Assembly: GCA_038326725.1 (NCBI GenBank)
Contig: JBBQKI010000029.1
Location: forward strand, 1-28,136
Direction: 5' to 3'
DNA: 28,136 nt
DNA from: JBBQKI01 sp038326725
GTDB lineage: Bacteria; Bacteroidota; Bacteroidia; Flavobacteriales; Flavobacteriaceae
The notes under the pieces were generated by a model. That model searched no databases. It saw only the letters and a list, made by a program, of their open reading frames with translations, and was not told where the DNA came from. The translations under genes and the position numbers were made by a program. Shown here in pieces: positions 1 to 6,838 of the stretch. Numbering within the stretch: the first letter of the stretch is position 1; each line of letters begins with the position of its first letter.

Positions 1-165
1 CAGTTTACTTCTGCTCCTTATAGCGGTTTTGTAAACCCTATGATTGTTCCAAAAATGAATGACGAAGGCGAGATTGAAAGTTTCAGTATTGAACAGGCCG
101 ATACTTTTGCGGAACAGATGATGTACTATTCAAAAAATTACAGCAATTTGCCGGTAAAAAATTAG
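1..165 (+). CDS. C-terminal fragment, probable M49-family (DPP III-like) peptidase
   Basis: An open frame enters from the left edge in frame 1 and ends at a TAG at 163-165, giving 54 residues with no start in view. The visible tail has a short PYSGFVNP segment and ends in a Tyr/Asn-rich QMMYYSKNYSNLP motif. From memory this resembles the C-terminus of the zinc-dependent M49 dipeptidyl-peptidase III-like enzymes of Flavobacteriia, which are often mislabelled dihydrofolate reductase. No catalytic motif lies inside the window, so the assignment rests only on the tail and is moderate at best. A bidirectional terminator follows 24 bases after the stop. Confidence 0.45.
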   Translation, partial: QFTSAPYSGFVNPMIVPKMNDEGEIESFSIEQADTFAEQMMYYSKNYSNLPVKN

Positions 166-188
166 ATTTAATATATCAATAAATAAGT

Positions 189-222
189 AAAACCTCTTTG
201 AAATATACTCAAAGAGGTTTTT
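189..222. terminator. Bidirectional intrinsic terminator
   Basis: A perfect inverted repeat AAACCTCTTTGA / TCAAAGAGGTTT with a short loop has A-runs on the left and T-runs on the right, so it can end transcripts from both sides. It sits between the converging end of the partial peptidase gene (plus) and the lipoprotein gene (minus). Confidence 0.85.
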
Positions 223-253
223 ATTGGGCATTAAAATTGATTTGGCTAATACC

Positions 254-1102
254 CTAGTTAAGCTGAAACCTGAGACATTGATTTTCAGAAATTGTAAAAT
301 TACCACTCCACGTAATATTAGTACATGCCGCTGAAAAAGAATAGTTACCAGTTGGCAAATCGTCAAAATTACCCCCTGCTCCAGTATCAGTACATGATGG
401 AGCAGAACCGTAAAAACCTGTTATTGTAGTATTGCCTACACCAGTTACAGTTACACTTATTGGTCCGCAACCAAAATCTTGATTTACCCAAAAAATAATG
501 TCACCTTGTGCAGAGCCGCCACCGCCACCACCAGTGCCTCTTACTTCAATAAAACTATCAAAAAGTTTATTGTTTAAAATATCACCAGTAAGGTTGTCTT
601 TATATTCAAAAGAAAATTGAAAGTTGAAACCAAATAGATTGCTTGCGTTTATGGGTGGTGCTTCCACTGGATATATAAAATTGAACGTAAATTTTTGCAT
701 AATTACACCATTACCCAGAAAATCGGCAGCTTCACCAATACTGCCGCCTGCATATGAAACTGGAACAGAACTGCCATTTAAGAGTTCTATGGTTGCTGTT
801 TCTACATCTGCAATAATGCTTACTGTTTCATCTGTTGGAACAAACATACTTATGTCTATTGAAAAAACATTCCCGTTTGGCAAATCTTCAACCTCAAAAT
901 AATCTACTGCTGAATTGTTTGTTGAGCTATTTTCAATTAATGCAATATCCTGTCCATTAATTTTAAATAAACCTTGAATGGATCTTTGTAGATATACGGT
1001 GGAAGGTTCACGTGATTCATCATTTTCAGGTTCCTCTTCACAGGAAATAAAAACAAATGTAAAAAGTAAGAATAAGGGTACTAAGAGTTTTAATTTTTTC
1101 AT
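254..1102 (-). CDS. Lipoprotein with glycine hinge and four-cysteine C-terminal domain
   Basis: The 282-residue product starts with a lipoprotein signal peptide ending in FISC (lipidated Cys21), followed by EEEPENDES. Acidic residues right after the cysteine resemble the surface-export signal known for Bacteroidota lipoproteins, so outer-leaflet exposure is possible (inference). Residues about 35-190 look like beta-rich extracellular sequence of no family I can name. A run of six glycines near 191-197 separates a C-terminal module of about 80 residues with four cysteines (FGCGP, PSCTD, AACTN, NQCLR), able to form two disulfides. Similar small FW-NQDFGCGPI modules recur at the ends of flavobacterial surface proteins. 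The gene is transcribed alone, with a leader of about 27 nt, from a promoter carrying the palindrome described at 1133-1179. Its position beside a two-component operon sharing that palindrome suggests it is a regulated envelope effector. Function unknown. Confidence 0.85.
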   Translation of the reverse strand: MKKLKLLVPLFLLFTFVFISCEEEPENDESREPSTVYLQRSIQGLFKINGQDIALIENSSTNNSAVDYFEVEDLPNGNVFSIDISMFVPTDETVSIIADVETATIELLNGSSVPVSYAGGSIGEAADFLGNGVIMQKFTFNFIYPVEAPPINASNLFGFNFQFSFEYKDNLTGDILNNKLFDSFIEVRGTGGGGGGSAQGDIIFWVNQDFGCGPISVTVTGVGNTTITGFYGSAPSCTDTGAGGNFDDLPTGNYSFSAACTNITWSGNFTISENQCLRFQLN

Positions 1103-1132
1103 AATTATTGGTTTTAAGGATTAATTGTTTTC

Positions 1133-1179
1133 CAAAAGTATGTGGGGGTTGGGCAAAAAAAAATACTCGGTGAAGAGTA
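1133..1179 (-). promoter_or_regulatory. Promoter and NarL-type operator for the lipoprotein gene
   Basis: Read on the minus strand, the palindrome TACTC-TTCACC-GAGTA (1179-1164) is followed after 23 bases by TACTTTTG (1140-1133), an exact match to the Bacteroidota -7 box TAnnTTTG. Taking the box centre as -7, the start site is near 1130 and the palindrome centre near -41.5, the position of an activator that replaces the -33 element. No TTTG lies at normal -33 spacing. The same arrangement occurs at 1321-1367 and 4436-4482. Confidence 0.65.
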
Positions 1180-1252
1180 TTTTTCTAAGGGAGATGGTGT
1201 TCAGCACCTATTAAATTATTGAATAAGACTTTCTTAACTATTTATTTTTAAT

Positions 1253-1282
1253 AAAAAAAGGCTACGTAATATTTTCGTAGCC
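1253..1282 (-). terminator. Intrinsic terminator of the two-component operon and candidate sRNA
   Basis: On the minus strand, GGCTACG, a nine-base AT-rich loop and CGTAGCC are followed by seven T (1259-1253). It can end both the operon message coming from 4412 and the short transcript starting near 1318. Confidence 0.85.
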
Positions 1283-1318
1283 CTTTAACAGAACAAAAAC
1301 TCCCCAATCTTTGTTCTT
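1253..1318 (-). ncRNA. Candidate small RNA, about 65 nt, under the shared operator
   Basis: A transcript from the promoter at 1321-1328 would start near 1318 and run leftward. Its first bases form a hairpin, AGAACAAA (1317-1310) pairing with TTTGTTCT (1297-1290), with a G-rich loop containing TTGGGGAG. A short single-stranded linker leads to the terminator stem GGCTACG/CGTAGCC at 1282-1260 and a run of seven T. It contains no ATG and no start-stop pair of useful length, so it is unlikely to be coding. The 5' hairpin, G-rich loop and 3' intrinsic terminator are the usual layout of a trans-acting bacterial sRNA. It lies between the response-regulator gene and the lipoprotein gene. There is no expression evidence; the call rests on promoter and structure together. 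Confidence 0.5.
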
Positions 1319-1320
1319 TT

Positions 1321-1367
1321 CAAAAATAGGCTAGCTCGGGACACAAAAAAATACCCGATACAGGGTA
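1321..1367 (-). promoter_or_regulatory. Second promoter/operator copy, driving the candidate sRNA
   Basis: On the minus strand TACCC-TGTATC-GGGTA (1367-1352) is followed after exactly 23 bases by TATTTTTG (1328-1321), an exact TAnnTTTG box. No open frame starts downstream before the terminator at 1282-1253, so the product would be a short RNA. The palindrome lies 28 bases past the response-regulator stop codon. It can also be drawn as a ten-base-pair AT-flanked hairpin followed by T's, so a terminator role for the upstream operon is an alternative or additional reading. Confidence 0.6.
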
Positions 1368-1395
1368 TTTTTAAAACTGGAGATGAAGGGTTTAT

Positions 1396-2022
1396 TTAAA
1401 AATCGTATTTACGTTCCAATGCATAGCGAAGCAATTCCCCTTTGCCAGTAAGGCCCAATTTAGTTATCATATTTTGACGGTGTTTTTCCACTGTGGAAAC
1501 TGCGGTAAACCGAATATTCGCTATTTCGCTGGTAGACTTTCCTTCACCAATCAAGTTTAAAATTCCTCGTTCACTCTTACTTAGAATTGGTTTTTTTGTT
1601 GAAGTTTTTGAAGCTTCATTTAAAAATGACATATCTATTGCAGCATCAAAAAAGGTATTTCCGCCAGCAACGCTCCGTATGGCGTTTAATACCTCTTCCA
1701 GCGGGGAGTTTTTTAGCAAATAGCCCGATGCCCCAGAAGCAATCATCTGTGATACTGCCTCTTCTTGGTCGAACATCGTAAAGGCTATAATTTTAGTGTT
1801 GGGAAAATCTTTTAAAATGAGCTTTGTTGCCGCTATGCCATCAATTTTGGGCATTTTTATATCGGTAAGCACAACTTGAGGCTGTTTTTTCTTTACTATT
1901 TCCAATAAATCTTCCCCATCATTTGCCATACCCACTATTTCGATATCGGTTTCATATTTCAGCAAGAGGTCTATTCCGTCAATCAACGATTGATGGTCTT
2001 CGGCTATGGCTACTGTTATCAT
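1396..2022 (-). CDS. NarL/FixJ-family response regulator
   Basis: The 208-residue protein has a receiver domain (about 1-120) with acidic pocket E8-D9, phospho-acceptor D54 in LTDIKMP, T82 and K104, then a LuxR-type helix-turn-helix (about 144-205) including SKSERGILNLIGEGKS and STVEKHRQNM. Length and layout are standard for the family. It overlaps the kinase gene by four bases (ATGA), so the two are translationally coupled and form a cognate pair. As a NarL-type dimer it would be expected to bind 16-bp 7-2-7 palindromes with TACYY-like half-sites. Three sites of that form flank this operon, which makes autoregulation and control of the neighbouring lipoprotein likely (inference). The gene is followed by the second operator copy and then the shared terminator. 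Confidence 0.93.
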   Translation of the reverse strand: MITVAIAEDHQSLIDGIDLLLKYETDIEIVGMANDGEDLLEIVKKKQPQVVLTDIKMPKIDGIAATKLILKDFPNTKIIAFTMFDQEEAVSQMIASGASGYLLKNSPLEEVLNAIRSVAGGNTFFDAAIDMSFLNEASKTSTKKPILSKSERGILNLIGEGKSTSEIANIRFTAVSTVEKHRQNMITKLGLTGKGELLRYALERKYDF

Positions 2023-3902
2023 ATCGGTATATCTATTAATACGGAAGTTCCTTTTCCCGGAGTGCTGTCCACTTCCATGGTTCCTTCCAAATGCTCAACT
2101 CGTTTTTCTATACTTGTGAGTCCCATCCCCTCATTTTTAATAATTTTTTTTGGATTGAAACCTATGCCGTTGTCTTCTATTATTATGCTCAAGGAATCTT
2201 TGTGCTGGGTTATGGAAATACTGGCTTCACTTGCTTTGGCGTGTTTTATAATGTTGGTAATTAATTCCTGAACAACTCTGAAAATGGCTATTTCCAATGT
2301 ATTTTCCAATCTTCCGGTAAGGCCAAAATCCTGTACTTCAATCATTAGGTTATTTACATTAGAAGCATTTTTAGCTAATTTCTGCACGGCTGGTAACAAC
2401 CCGTTTTTGGCTATTACCCCGCTGTTTTTTATGTGGGCCATGGTACGAACTTCATTGTAAGCATCATCCAATAATTTACTTGTTTTTTGGAACAAATCGT
2501 CCATTGTTTCCAGTTGGTCTTTATGTTTTTGCAAATATGAAAATTGTAATTTGGCAGTTGCCAAAGTTGCGCCAACGCTGTCGTGCAAGTCGCTGGCGAG
2601 ACGTTGTCTTTCTTTTTCCTGACCTGCAATCATGGCGTCTATTGTATTTAGCTCTTGATCTTTTAAAAGTTTTTCCTTTTTCTGGATTTCAAGTTCTTTT
2701 TCCTGTTCGGCAATACGTTGTTTTTTCTTTGTGTTTTTGTAGAGTAAAAAACCAATAATGGAAACGGTTATCAATCCTCCTCCCAATCCTAGCGCAATAT
2801 TTCGGTTCTGTTGTTTTTTTTCTTTTTCAATGAGAATTTGTTTTTCCTTTTCGGCAGTTTGTAGCTCAATTTCTAAGGAGGAATTCTGGATGCTATTGTC
2901 TTTATAGTCCAATTCATATTGTTCAACAACGGAATTATTCAAAAGTTTATAGGCTTTTTCATAGTTTCCTAATGCCTGATGATGCTTGGAACTAAATTTA
3001 TTGATATAAATATTGTCTTTCAAACAGTTCGATTTGTCCGTAAAATGTTCGGCATTTTCTATGGCTTCAAGACCTTTATTATATTCTTTCTTTTTAAAAT
3101 ATATTTCAGAAATCCGAATGTAGGACCTAAAAGTAAGATAGTTTAAAAAGGGTTTATTTTTTGAAGATTCAATAACAAGCCTATGTTTTTCTAAAGCTTC
3201 ATCTAAATTATCTTTATATTCAAATTGTACCGCTTTTATGGAATTGTAAAGGGCAAAAAAAGTATGGTTTTTCGGAAGTTGGGAAAGTTCTTCTTCCAAT
3301 TTTAAAAATGTTTCGTCAATATTTTGCTCATCAGATTCCTGCAAACTTTGATACAAAAAATAAAGTTTATATAACTGTGCCCAACATTTTTCGATGGGTG
3401 TTTTTGCGAGAGATTCAAATTCTTTCAAATATTTATTGTACCGGGAATGTGTTTGCGCATATTCAAAATGATAGAATTCCAAAATAGCTAAAAGTGTGAT
3501 TTTTTTTAAGCTTTGGTTATCTATTGTTTTGGAAATTTCATTCGCTTCAAAAAAATATTTTAGGGTTTCTGGCTCATTTGGGGTATAATATAAATTGTAA
3601 TATCCCTTTTGCAATAAATTTAATATCTGGGTCTCTTTTTGGTTTCCCGACTTTATAATTGGCAATTGGCGGTGTGATAGCTGCCCAGATTTAAATAAAA
3701 TTTTACTTAATGAACGTGCCTGCTTATTAAATAAATCTTCATTAGATTTCGTTGTTAATTGGATAGCTTTTTGGTATTCCAAATCCAACAATGCTTGTAA
3801 ATACTCTGAAACAGGCAAGTCATCCTGCGCTTGAATAGTGGATTGACCCATAAACAGGCAAATGGAAAAAAAATAAATGAGCAGAAATTTTTTATATTTC
3901 AC
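2019..3902 (-). CDS. TPR-containing sensor histidine kinase (HisKA_3/NarL type)
   Basis: This 627-residue kinase has a signal peptide (cleavage near QSTIQA, about 25), a helical region of TPR-like repeats (about 30-335), a coiled coil, one membrane helix (about 369-388), a second coiled coil and a HisKA_3 dimerisation segment with phospho-acceptor His440 in ASDLHDSVGA. The C-terminal ATPase domain has N-box N550 (ELITNIIKHA), G1 box DNGIGF (577-582) and G2 box GMGL (592-595). The TPR part should lie in the periplasm and act as the sensor, a layout common in Bacteroidota. The ligand cannot be read from the sequence. The gene starts three bases after the upstream unknown gene and overlaps the regulator gene. 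It most likely phosphorylates the regulator at 1396-2022. Confidence 0.93.
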   Translation of the reverse strand: MKYKKFLLIYFFSICLFMGQSTIQAQDDLPVSEYLQALLDLEYQKAIQLTTKSNEDLFNKQARSLSKILFKSGQLSHRQLPIIKSGNQKETQILNLLQKGYYNLYYTPNEPETLKYFFEANEISKTIDNQSLKKITLLAILEFYHFEYAQTHSRYNKYLKEFESLAKTPIEKCWAQLYKLYFLYQSLQESDEQNIDETFLKLEEELSQLPKNHTFFALYNSIKAVQFEYKDNLDEALEKHRLVIESSKNKPFLNYLTFRSYIRISEIYFKKKEYNKGLEAIENAEHFTDKSNCLKDNIYINKFSSKHHQALGNYEKAYKLLNNSVVEQYELDYKDNSIQNSSLEIELQTAEKEKQILIEKEKKQQNRNIALGLGGGLITVSIIGFLLYKNTKKKQRIAEQEKELEIQKKEKLLKDQELNTIDAMIAGQEKERQRLASDLHDSVGATLATAKLQFSYLQKHKDQLETMDDLFQKTSKLLDDAYNEVRTMAHIKNSGVIAKNGLLPAVQKLAKNASNVNNLMIEVQDFGLTGRLENTLEIAIFRVVQELITNIIKHAKASEASISITQHKDSLSIIIEDNGIGFNPKKIIKNEGMGLTSIEKRVEHLEGTMEVDSTPGKGTSVLIDIPI

Positions 3903-3905
3903 ACG

Positions 3906-4412
3906 CTACAATATTATTTTACTATAGGCACGCGGGCATATTTTTCCGGGAGATGCCAATCCTTTTTTATCGCTTTTAATTTCAACACATTCAGTTAAAA
4001 ATTTTAAATTTTCTTCTGTAATTCCCCCCCACTGATCATCTTTTCTACGAACTTCAAAGTAGCTATCATTTGGAATTGCAATATCATTGGTTGGGACCCT
4101 GAAAACAGGTACGCCCGAATTTTTAACCAAATCCACTTTTAAAGTTATACAATTAATTTTAGTTGCAACTTCATCCAAAACAACTTCATCTCCGCTTCTC
4201 TCATTATAGCTTGGTTCTAAAAAGGCGTCGTTTATGAGATAATTATTTTTAGAATAATCATGGCATAAAATAGATAATGCTTTAAGCTTTCCATTTTCTA
4301 TTGTGAATTTCCCATATAATGAAACAAAATTACCATTGAACAAACTGCCATAAATAAATTGATGCCGATCACTGGATGCTTCGTTAAAATGTACTGTGCC
4401 TGATATTTTCAT
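3906..4412 (-). CDS. Unknown 168-aa protein, first gene of the two-component operon
   Basis: I do not recognise the family. The product is 168 residues without signal peptide or membrane helix, rich in beta-type sequence (KISGTVHFNEAS, SLYGKFTIENGK), with an acidic middle and a C-terminal stretch containing one of its cysteines (PGKICPRAYSK). The first 50 residues repeat short hydrophobic/polar alternations like a beta-sandwich. It starts 18-20 bases after the predicted start site of the operon promoter and ends three bases before the kinase ATG, so it is co-transcribed with the sensor and regulator. Its place as first gene suggests an accessory role, such as a modulator of the kinase or a regulated effector. 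That is inference from position only. Confidence 0.75.
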   Translation of the reverse strand: MKISGTVHFNEASSDRHQFIYGSLFNGNFVSLYGKFTIENGKLKALSILCHDYSKNNYLINDAFLEPSYNERSGDEVVLDEVATKINCITLKVDLVKNSGVPVFRVPTNDIAIPNDSYFEVRRKDDQWGGITEENLKFLTECVEIKSDKKGLASPGKICPRAYSKIIL

Positions 4413-4435
4413 AATTTAGAAGGTTTTAATTTAAA

Positions 4436-4482
4436 CGAATATAATATATCATTTCTTTAAAAAACATACCCATTAAAGAGTA
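4436..4482 (-). promoter_or_regulatory. Third promoter/operator copy, driving the two-component operon
   Basis: On the minus strand TACTC-TTTAAT-GGGTA (4482-4467) is followed after exactly 23 bases by TATATTCG (4443-4436), which differs from TAnnTTTG at one position. The start site would be near 4433, about 20 bases before the first ATG. Site and spacing match the copies at 1133-1179 and 1321-1367, pointing to positive autoregulation of the kinase/regulator operon. Confidence 0.6.
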
Positions 4483-4532
4483 TATATTTCTAATATATAA
4501 AATTTAATAAAAGGGGGATAATATGAAATTGA

Positions 4533-4721
4533 TCAATCCTTCAAATATGTCTTAATAGCCAAAAGCAGCAGTACAAAAACAATAAAACCAATCAAGATCC
4601 AAAAACTTCCTTTATAATATTTTTTATGTAAATTTTTATCCTTTCGGTAACTGAAAATCAAAACAGTCACGAAGGCAACAAAGAATAAAATGGCAAAAAC
4701 AAGCTGGCCGGTACTGAACAT
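4533..4721 (-). CDS. Small two-helix membrane protein, conserved in flavobacteria
   Basis: The 62-residue product has two hydrophobic segments (about 5-23 and 41-59) joined by a basic loop (SYRKDKNLHKKYYKG), so both ends should be periplasmic with the loop in the cytoplasm by the positive-inside rule. It resembles a short uncharacterised protein I associate with many Flavobacteriaceae genomes, often next to a nucleotide pyrophosphohydrolase gene as here. It is divergent from the 4768 gene with 46 bases between the two starts. Function unknown. Confidence 0.75.
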   Translation of the reverse strand: MFSTGQLVFAILFFVAFVTVLIFSYRKDKNLHKKYYKGSFWILIGFIVFVLLLLAIKTYLKD

Positions 4722-4734
4722 AATATTGTAGTTT

Positions 4735-4742
4735 TACGTTTG
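4735..4742 (+). promoter_or_regulatory. -7 box for the MazG-like gene
   Basis: TACGTTTG matches TAnnTTTG exactly and lies 25 bases before the ATG at 4768. No good -33 TTTG is visible at the usual distance, so confidence is limited. Confidence 0.4.
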
Positions 4743-4767
4743 TAAAATTACAACTTAGCATTAACTT

Positions 4768-5169
4768 ATGAAGGGTAAAATAGCTGCTGTACAAGAATTC
4801 CACGAAGCTTTTGGCTTGGGAATAAACCAAAGTCCCATTGCCGATTTAGGGAAACCCAAAAACCTTTTGCGTTATAAACTGATGCGGGAGGAAAATGAAG
4901 AATATTTGGAAGCGGCAAACAATAACGACTTGGTGGAAGTCGCCGATGCCTTGGGCGATATGCTCTATATTTTATGCGGGACAATAATAGAGCACGGTTT
5001 GCAATATAAAATTGAAGCAGTTTTCAACGAAATCCAAAGAAGCAATATGAGCAAACTGGGCGGAGACGGAAAGCCAATTTATAGGGAAGACGGGAAAGTG
5101 CTAAAAGGGCCGAATTATTTCAAGCCGGATATTTTAAGGATATTTCATGGCGATGATTTTAGGAACTAA
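4768..5169 (+). CDS. MazG-like / PRA-PH-fold nucleoside triphosphate pyrophosphohydrolase
   Basis: The 133-residue protein is an all-alpha NTP pyrophosphohydrolase of the MazG/PRA-PH type. Magnesium-binding motifs are visible: the acidic helix REENEEYLEA (E41, E42, E44, E45) and EVADALGD (E57, D60, D64). The C-terminal GGDGKPIYREDGKVLKGPNY loop is a feature of short flavobacterial and phage-like members, which hydrolyse NTPs or dNTPs to the monophosphate and pyrophosphate and may clean the nucleotide pool. The exact substrate cannot be told from sequence. It is not the histidine enzyme HisE by context, since no his gene is near. Confidence 0.85.
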   Translation: MKGKIAAVQEFHEAFGLGINQSPIADLGKPKNLLRYKLMREENEEYLEAANNNDLVEVADALGDMLYILCGTIIEHGLQYKIEAVFNEIQRSNMSKLGGDGKPIYREDGKVLKGPNYFKPDILRIFHGDDFRN

Positions 5170-5171
5170 AC

Positions 5172-5208
5172 TTTGTAATGAAAGGGTGGAGATTTTTAAT
5201 TATTTTTG
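5172..5208 (+). promoter_or_regulatory. Promoter of the secreted metalloprotease
   Basis: TTTG at 5172-5175 and an exact TAnnTTTG box, TATTTTTG, at 5201-5208 are separated by 25 bases, slightly long. The start site would be near 5212-5215, ahead of the ATG at 5236. This supports 5236 over the upstream TTG at 5206, which lies inside the -7 box. Confidence 0.5.
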
Positions 5209-5235
5209 AGATACTTTACACTAACCGAAATAATT

Positions 5236-6834
5236 ATGAGAGTAAAAATTATTTTTTTATTTTCCCTTTTTTTCCAATCATATTTTTTGGTAGGTCAGGA
5301 ATGTGGAACTAGAACTGACTCCACGCCACAACATTTTGAAATTAGTGGAAAAACATTAATAGATAATAATTATCCTGTTTGCATAGATGTATCATTTCAT
5401 ATCGTAAGAAACACAAATGGAAGCGGAGGTTATAATATAGCAAATATATTGGGAATTGTTAATTTACTCAATGATTATTTCAATCCTCATAATATCTATA
5501 TTCGGAATGCAGGAATAGATTATATCAATAATACTACTTATTATAATATTGATAGTGACCCAGAATTTGATGCTCTTGTTCAAATAAACAATGTTCCCAA
5601 TGCCATAAATTTTTATTTGGTAAATTATGGCCCTTGGGGGGGTAGGGCTGATGGTATTTTGAGCAATAGCCTTGTTGTTATTAATAGTAATGCATTAACC
5701 TTAACTTCTCCCCACGAAGTGGGTCATTGCTTGAATTTATGGCATACCCATCAAAGCACGGCACCAAGTTGTCCAGAAAATATAAATGGTTCCAATTGTT
5801 TAACCTGTGGGGATTTTATTTGCGATACTCCTGCAGATCCCAATTTATTAGGAAATATTAATTCCAATTGTGTATATACTGGGGGTGGAGGATATAATCC
5901 AGATGTTACAAATATTATGTCTTATGGGGGAAGTTGTCGTGATAATTTTACATTGGGGCAAGGCACGCGCATGCGGGCTGCATTGATTAGTTCCCCGATT
6001 CTTCAACAAGTTCGGAGCAATCAATGTTCCATAACAAAAATAGTGGGACCGGATATTATTTGCGATACAACTCCAAAAACTTATACTATTCAAAATATGA
6101 TTTCGGGAACTGCCGTAACATGGCAAGTGCCCTCTAATTATTTTCAGGTAAATACTTCTTCTAATACTAGTATTACTTTATCTGCAATTAACATACCTGC
6201 AAATGGAATAACAGTAAGCATTACGGCGATGCTACCAACAAATTCCCTTCATAAGGAAATACGTATGGGCAAACCTGCAGAACCATTGGTGGATGGCCCC
6301 TTGATAGTGGCCCCATCGCACACCGCGATTTATGAAGTTATAAATCATACCGATGAGTCCGAGTATGACTGGACTTTTCCACAAGGTTGGGATTACAATC
6401 CCTATGTGTCCGGGCCTATTGCTTGGGGAAAGCCTTTATTTGCGGGTCAAAATGGTTATATTACTGTTGTGGCCACTAATGATTGTGGTGTGTCAGATAT
6501 GGTCTCTTTTTATGTTACTGCACAAGCGGGAGGTGGTGGTGATCCGAAAATGCCGGAGCAAACTAATTTTATCATAACCCCCAACCCGGCTTTTTCTAAA
6601 ATTACTATTGTGAAAAATAGAAATAGCAGCCTTGAAGGAAATATAGAAACTATGGTTTCAGCAAATAACATAACAAGTTTAGTCCTTTATGACAAATATG
6701 GCGTTATTGTTAAAAATAAAAAAACGGGCAACCTTTTGGAATTAGATGTTTCAAATCTTAATGAAGATATCTATTTTTTAAAATTTATAACTGAAAAAAA
6801 TATTGAAGTTCACAGAATAATCATTAAAAACTAA
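5236..6834 (+). CDS. Secreted zinc metalloprotease with T9SS sorting domain
   Basis: I start the gene at ATG 5236, which gives a clean signal peptide (MRVKIIFLFSLFF... ending near LVGQ) and a 532-residue product. The catalytic domain has the zinc site HEVGHCLNLWH at 160-170 and a met-turn NIMSYGG around 226-232, as in M43/pappalysin-like metzincins; the usual glycine of HExxHxxGxxH is Asn here. Several cysteines lie between the two motifs (CLTCGDFICDTP), probably disulfide-bonded. A PKD/Ig-like region (about 265-430) follows, then a glycine-rich linker and a C-terminal type A T9SS sorting domain (IITPNPAFSKITI to the end, IIIKN). It should be exported by Sec, then by the type IX system across the outer membrane. 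The lipoprotein gene follows after four bases. Confidence 0.9.
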   Translation: MRVKIIFLFSLFFQSYFLVGQECGTRTDSTPQHFEISGKTLIDNNYPVCIDVSFHIVRNTNGSGGYNIANILGIVNLLNDYFNPHNIYIRNAGIDYINNTTYYNIDSDPEFDALVQINNVPNAINFYLVNYGPWGGRADGILSNSLVVINSNALTLTSPHEVGHCLNLWHTHQSTAPSCPENINGSNCLTCGDFICDTPADPNLLGNINSNCVYTGGGGYNPDVTNIMSYGGSCRDNFTLGQGTRMRAALISSPILQQVRSNQCSITKIVGPDIICDTTPKTYTIQNMISGTAVTWQVPSNYFQVNTSSNTSITLSAINIPANGITVSITAMLPTNSLHKEIRMGKPAEPLVDGPLIVAPSHTAIYEVINHTDESEYDWTFPQGWDYNPYVSGPIAWGKPLFAGQNGYITVVATNDCGVSDMVSFYVTAQAGGGGDPKMPEQTNFIITPNPAFSKITIVKNRNSSLEGNIETMVSANNITSLVLYDKYGVIVKNKKTGNLLELDVSNLNEDIYFLKFITEKNIEVHRIIIKN

Positions 6835-6838
6835 AGAA

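Noticed and set aside
624..902. Plus-strand 92-codon frame inside the lipoprotein gene
   Set aside because: It is antisense to a gene with clear signal peptide and domain structure, and has no promoter or recognisable product.
1159..1184. Palindrome at 1159-1184 as a plain intrinsic terminator
   Set aside because: It can fold and has T's after it, but it lies just before the lipoprotein promoter, shares its core with two other sites and keeps a fixed 23-base distance to a -7 box. I treat it as an operator and keep the terminator reading as a caveat.
4768..5169. Toxin-antitoxin or phage-defence role for the MazG-like gene and its small membrane neighbour
   Set aside because: The two genes are divergent, both look like common core genes of the class, and no toxin, nuclease or defence domain is nearby.
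5206..5235. TTG start at 5206 for the metalloprotease
   Set aside because: The codon lies inside the predicted -7 box and the extra ten residues spoil the signal peptide.
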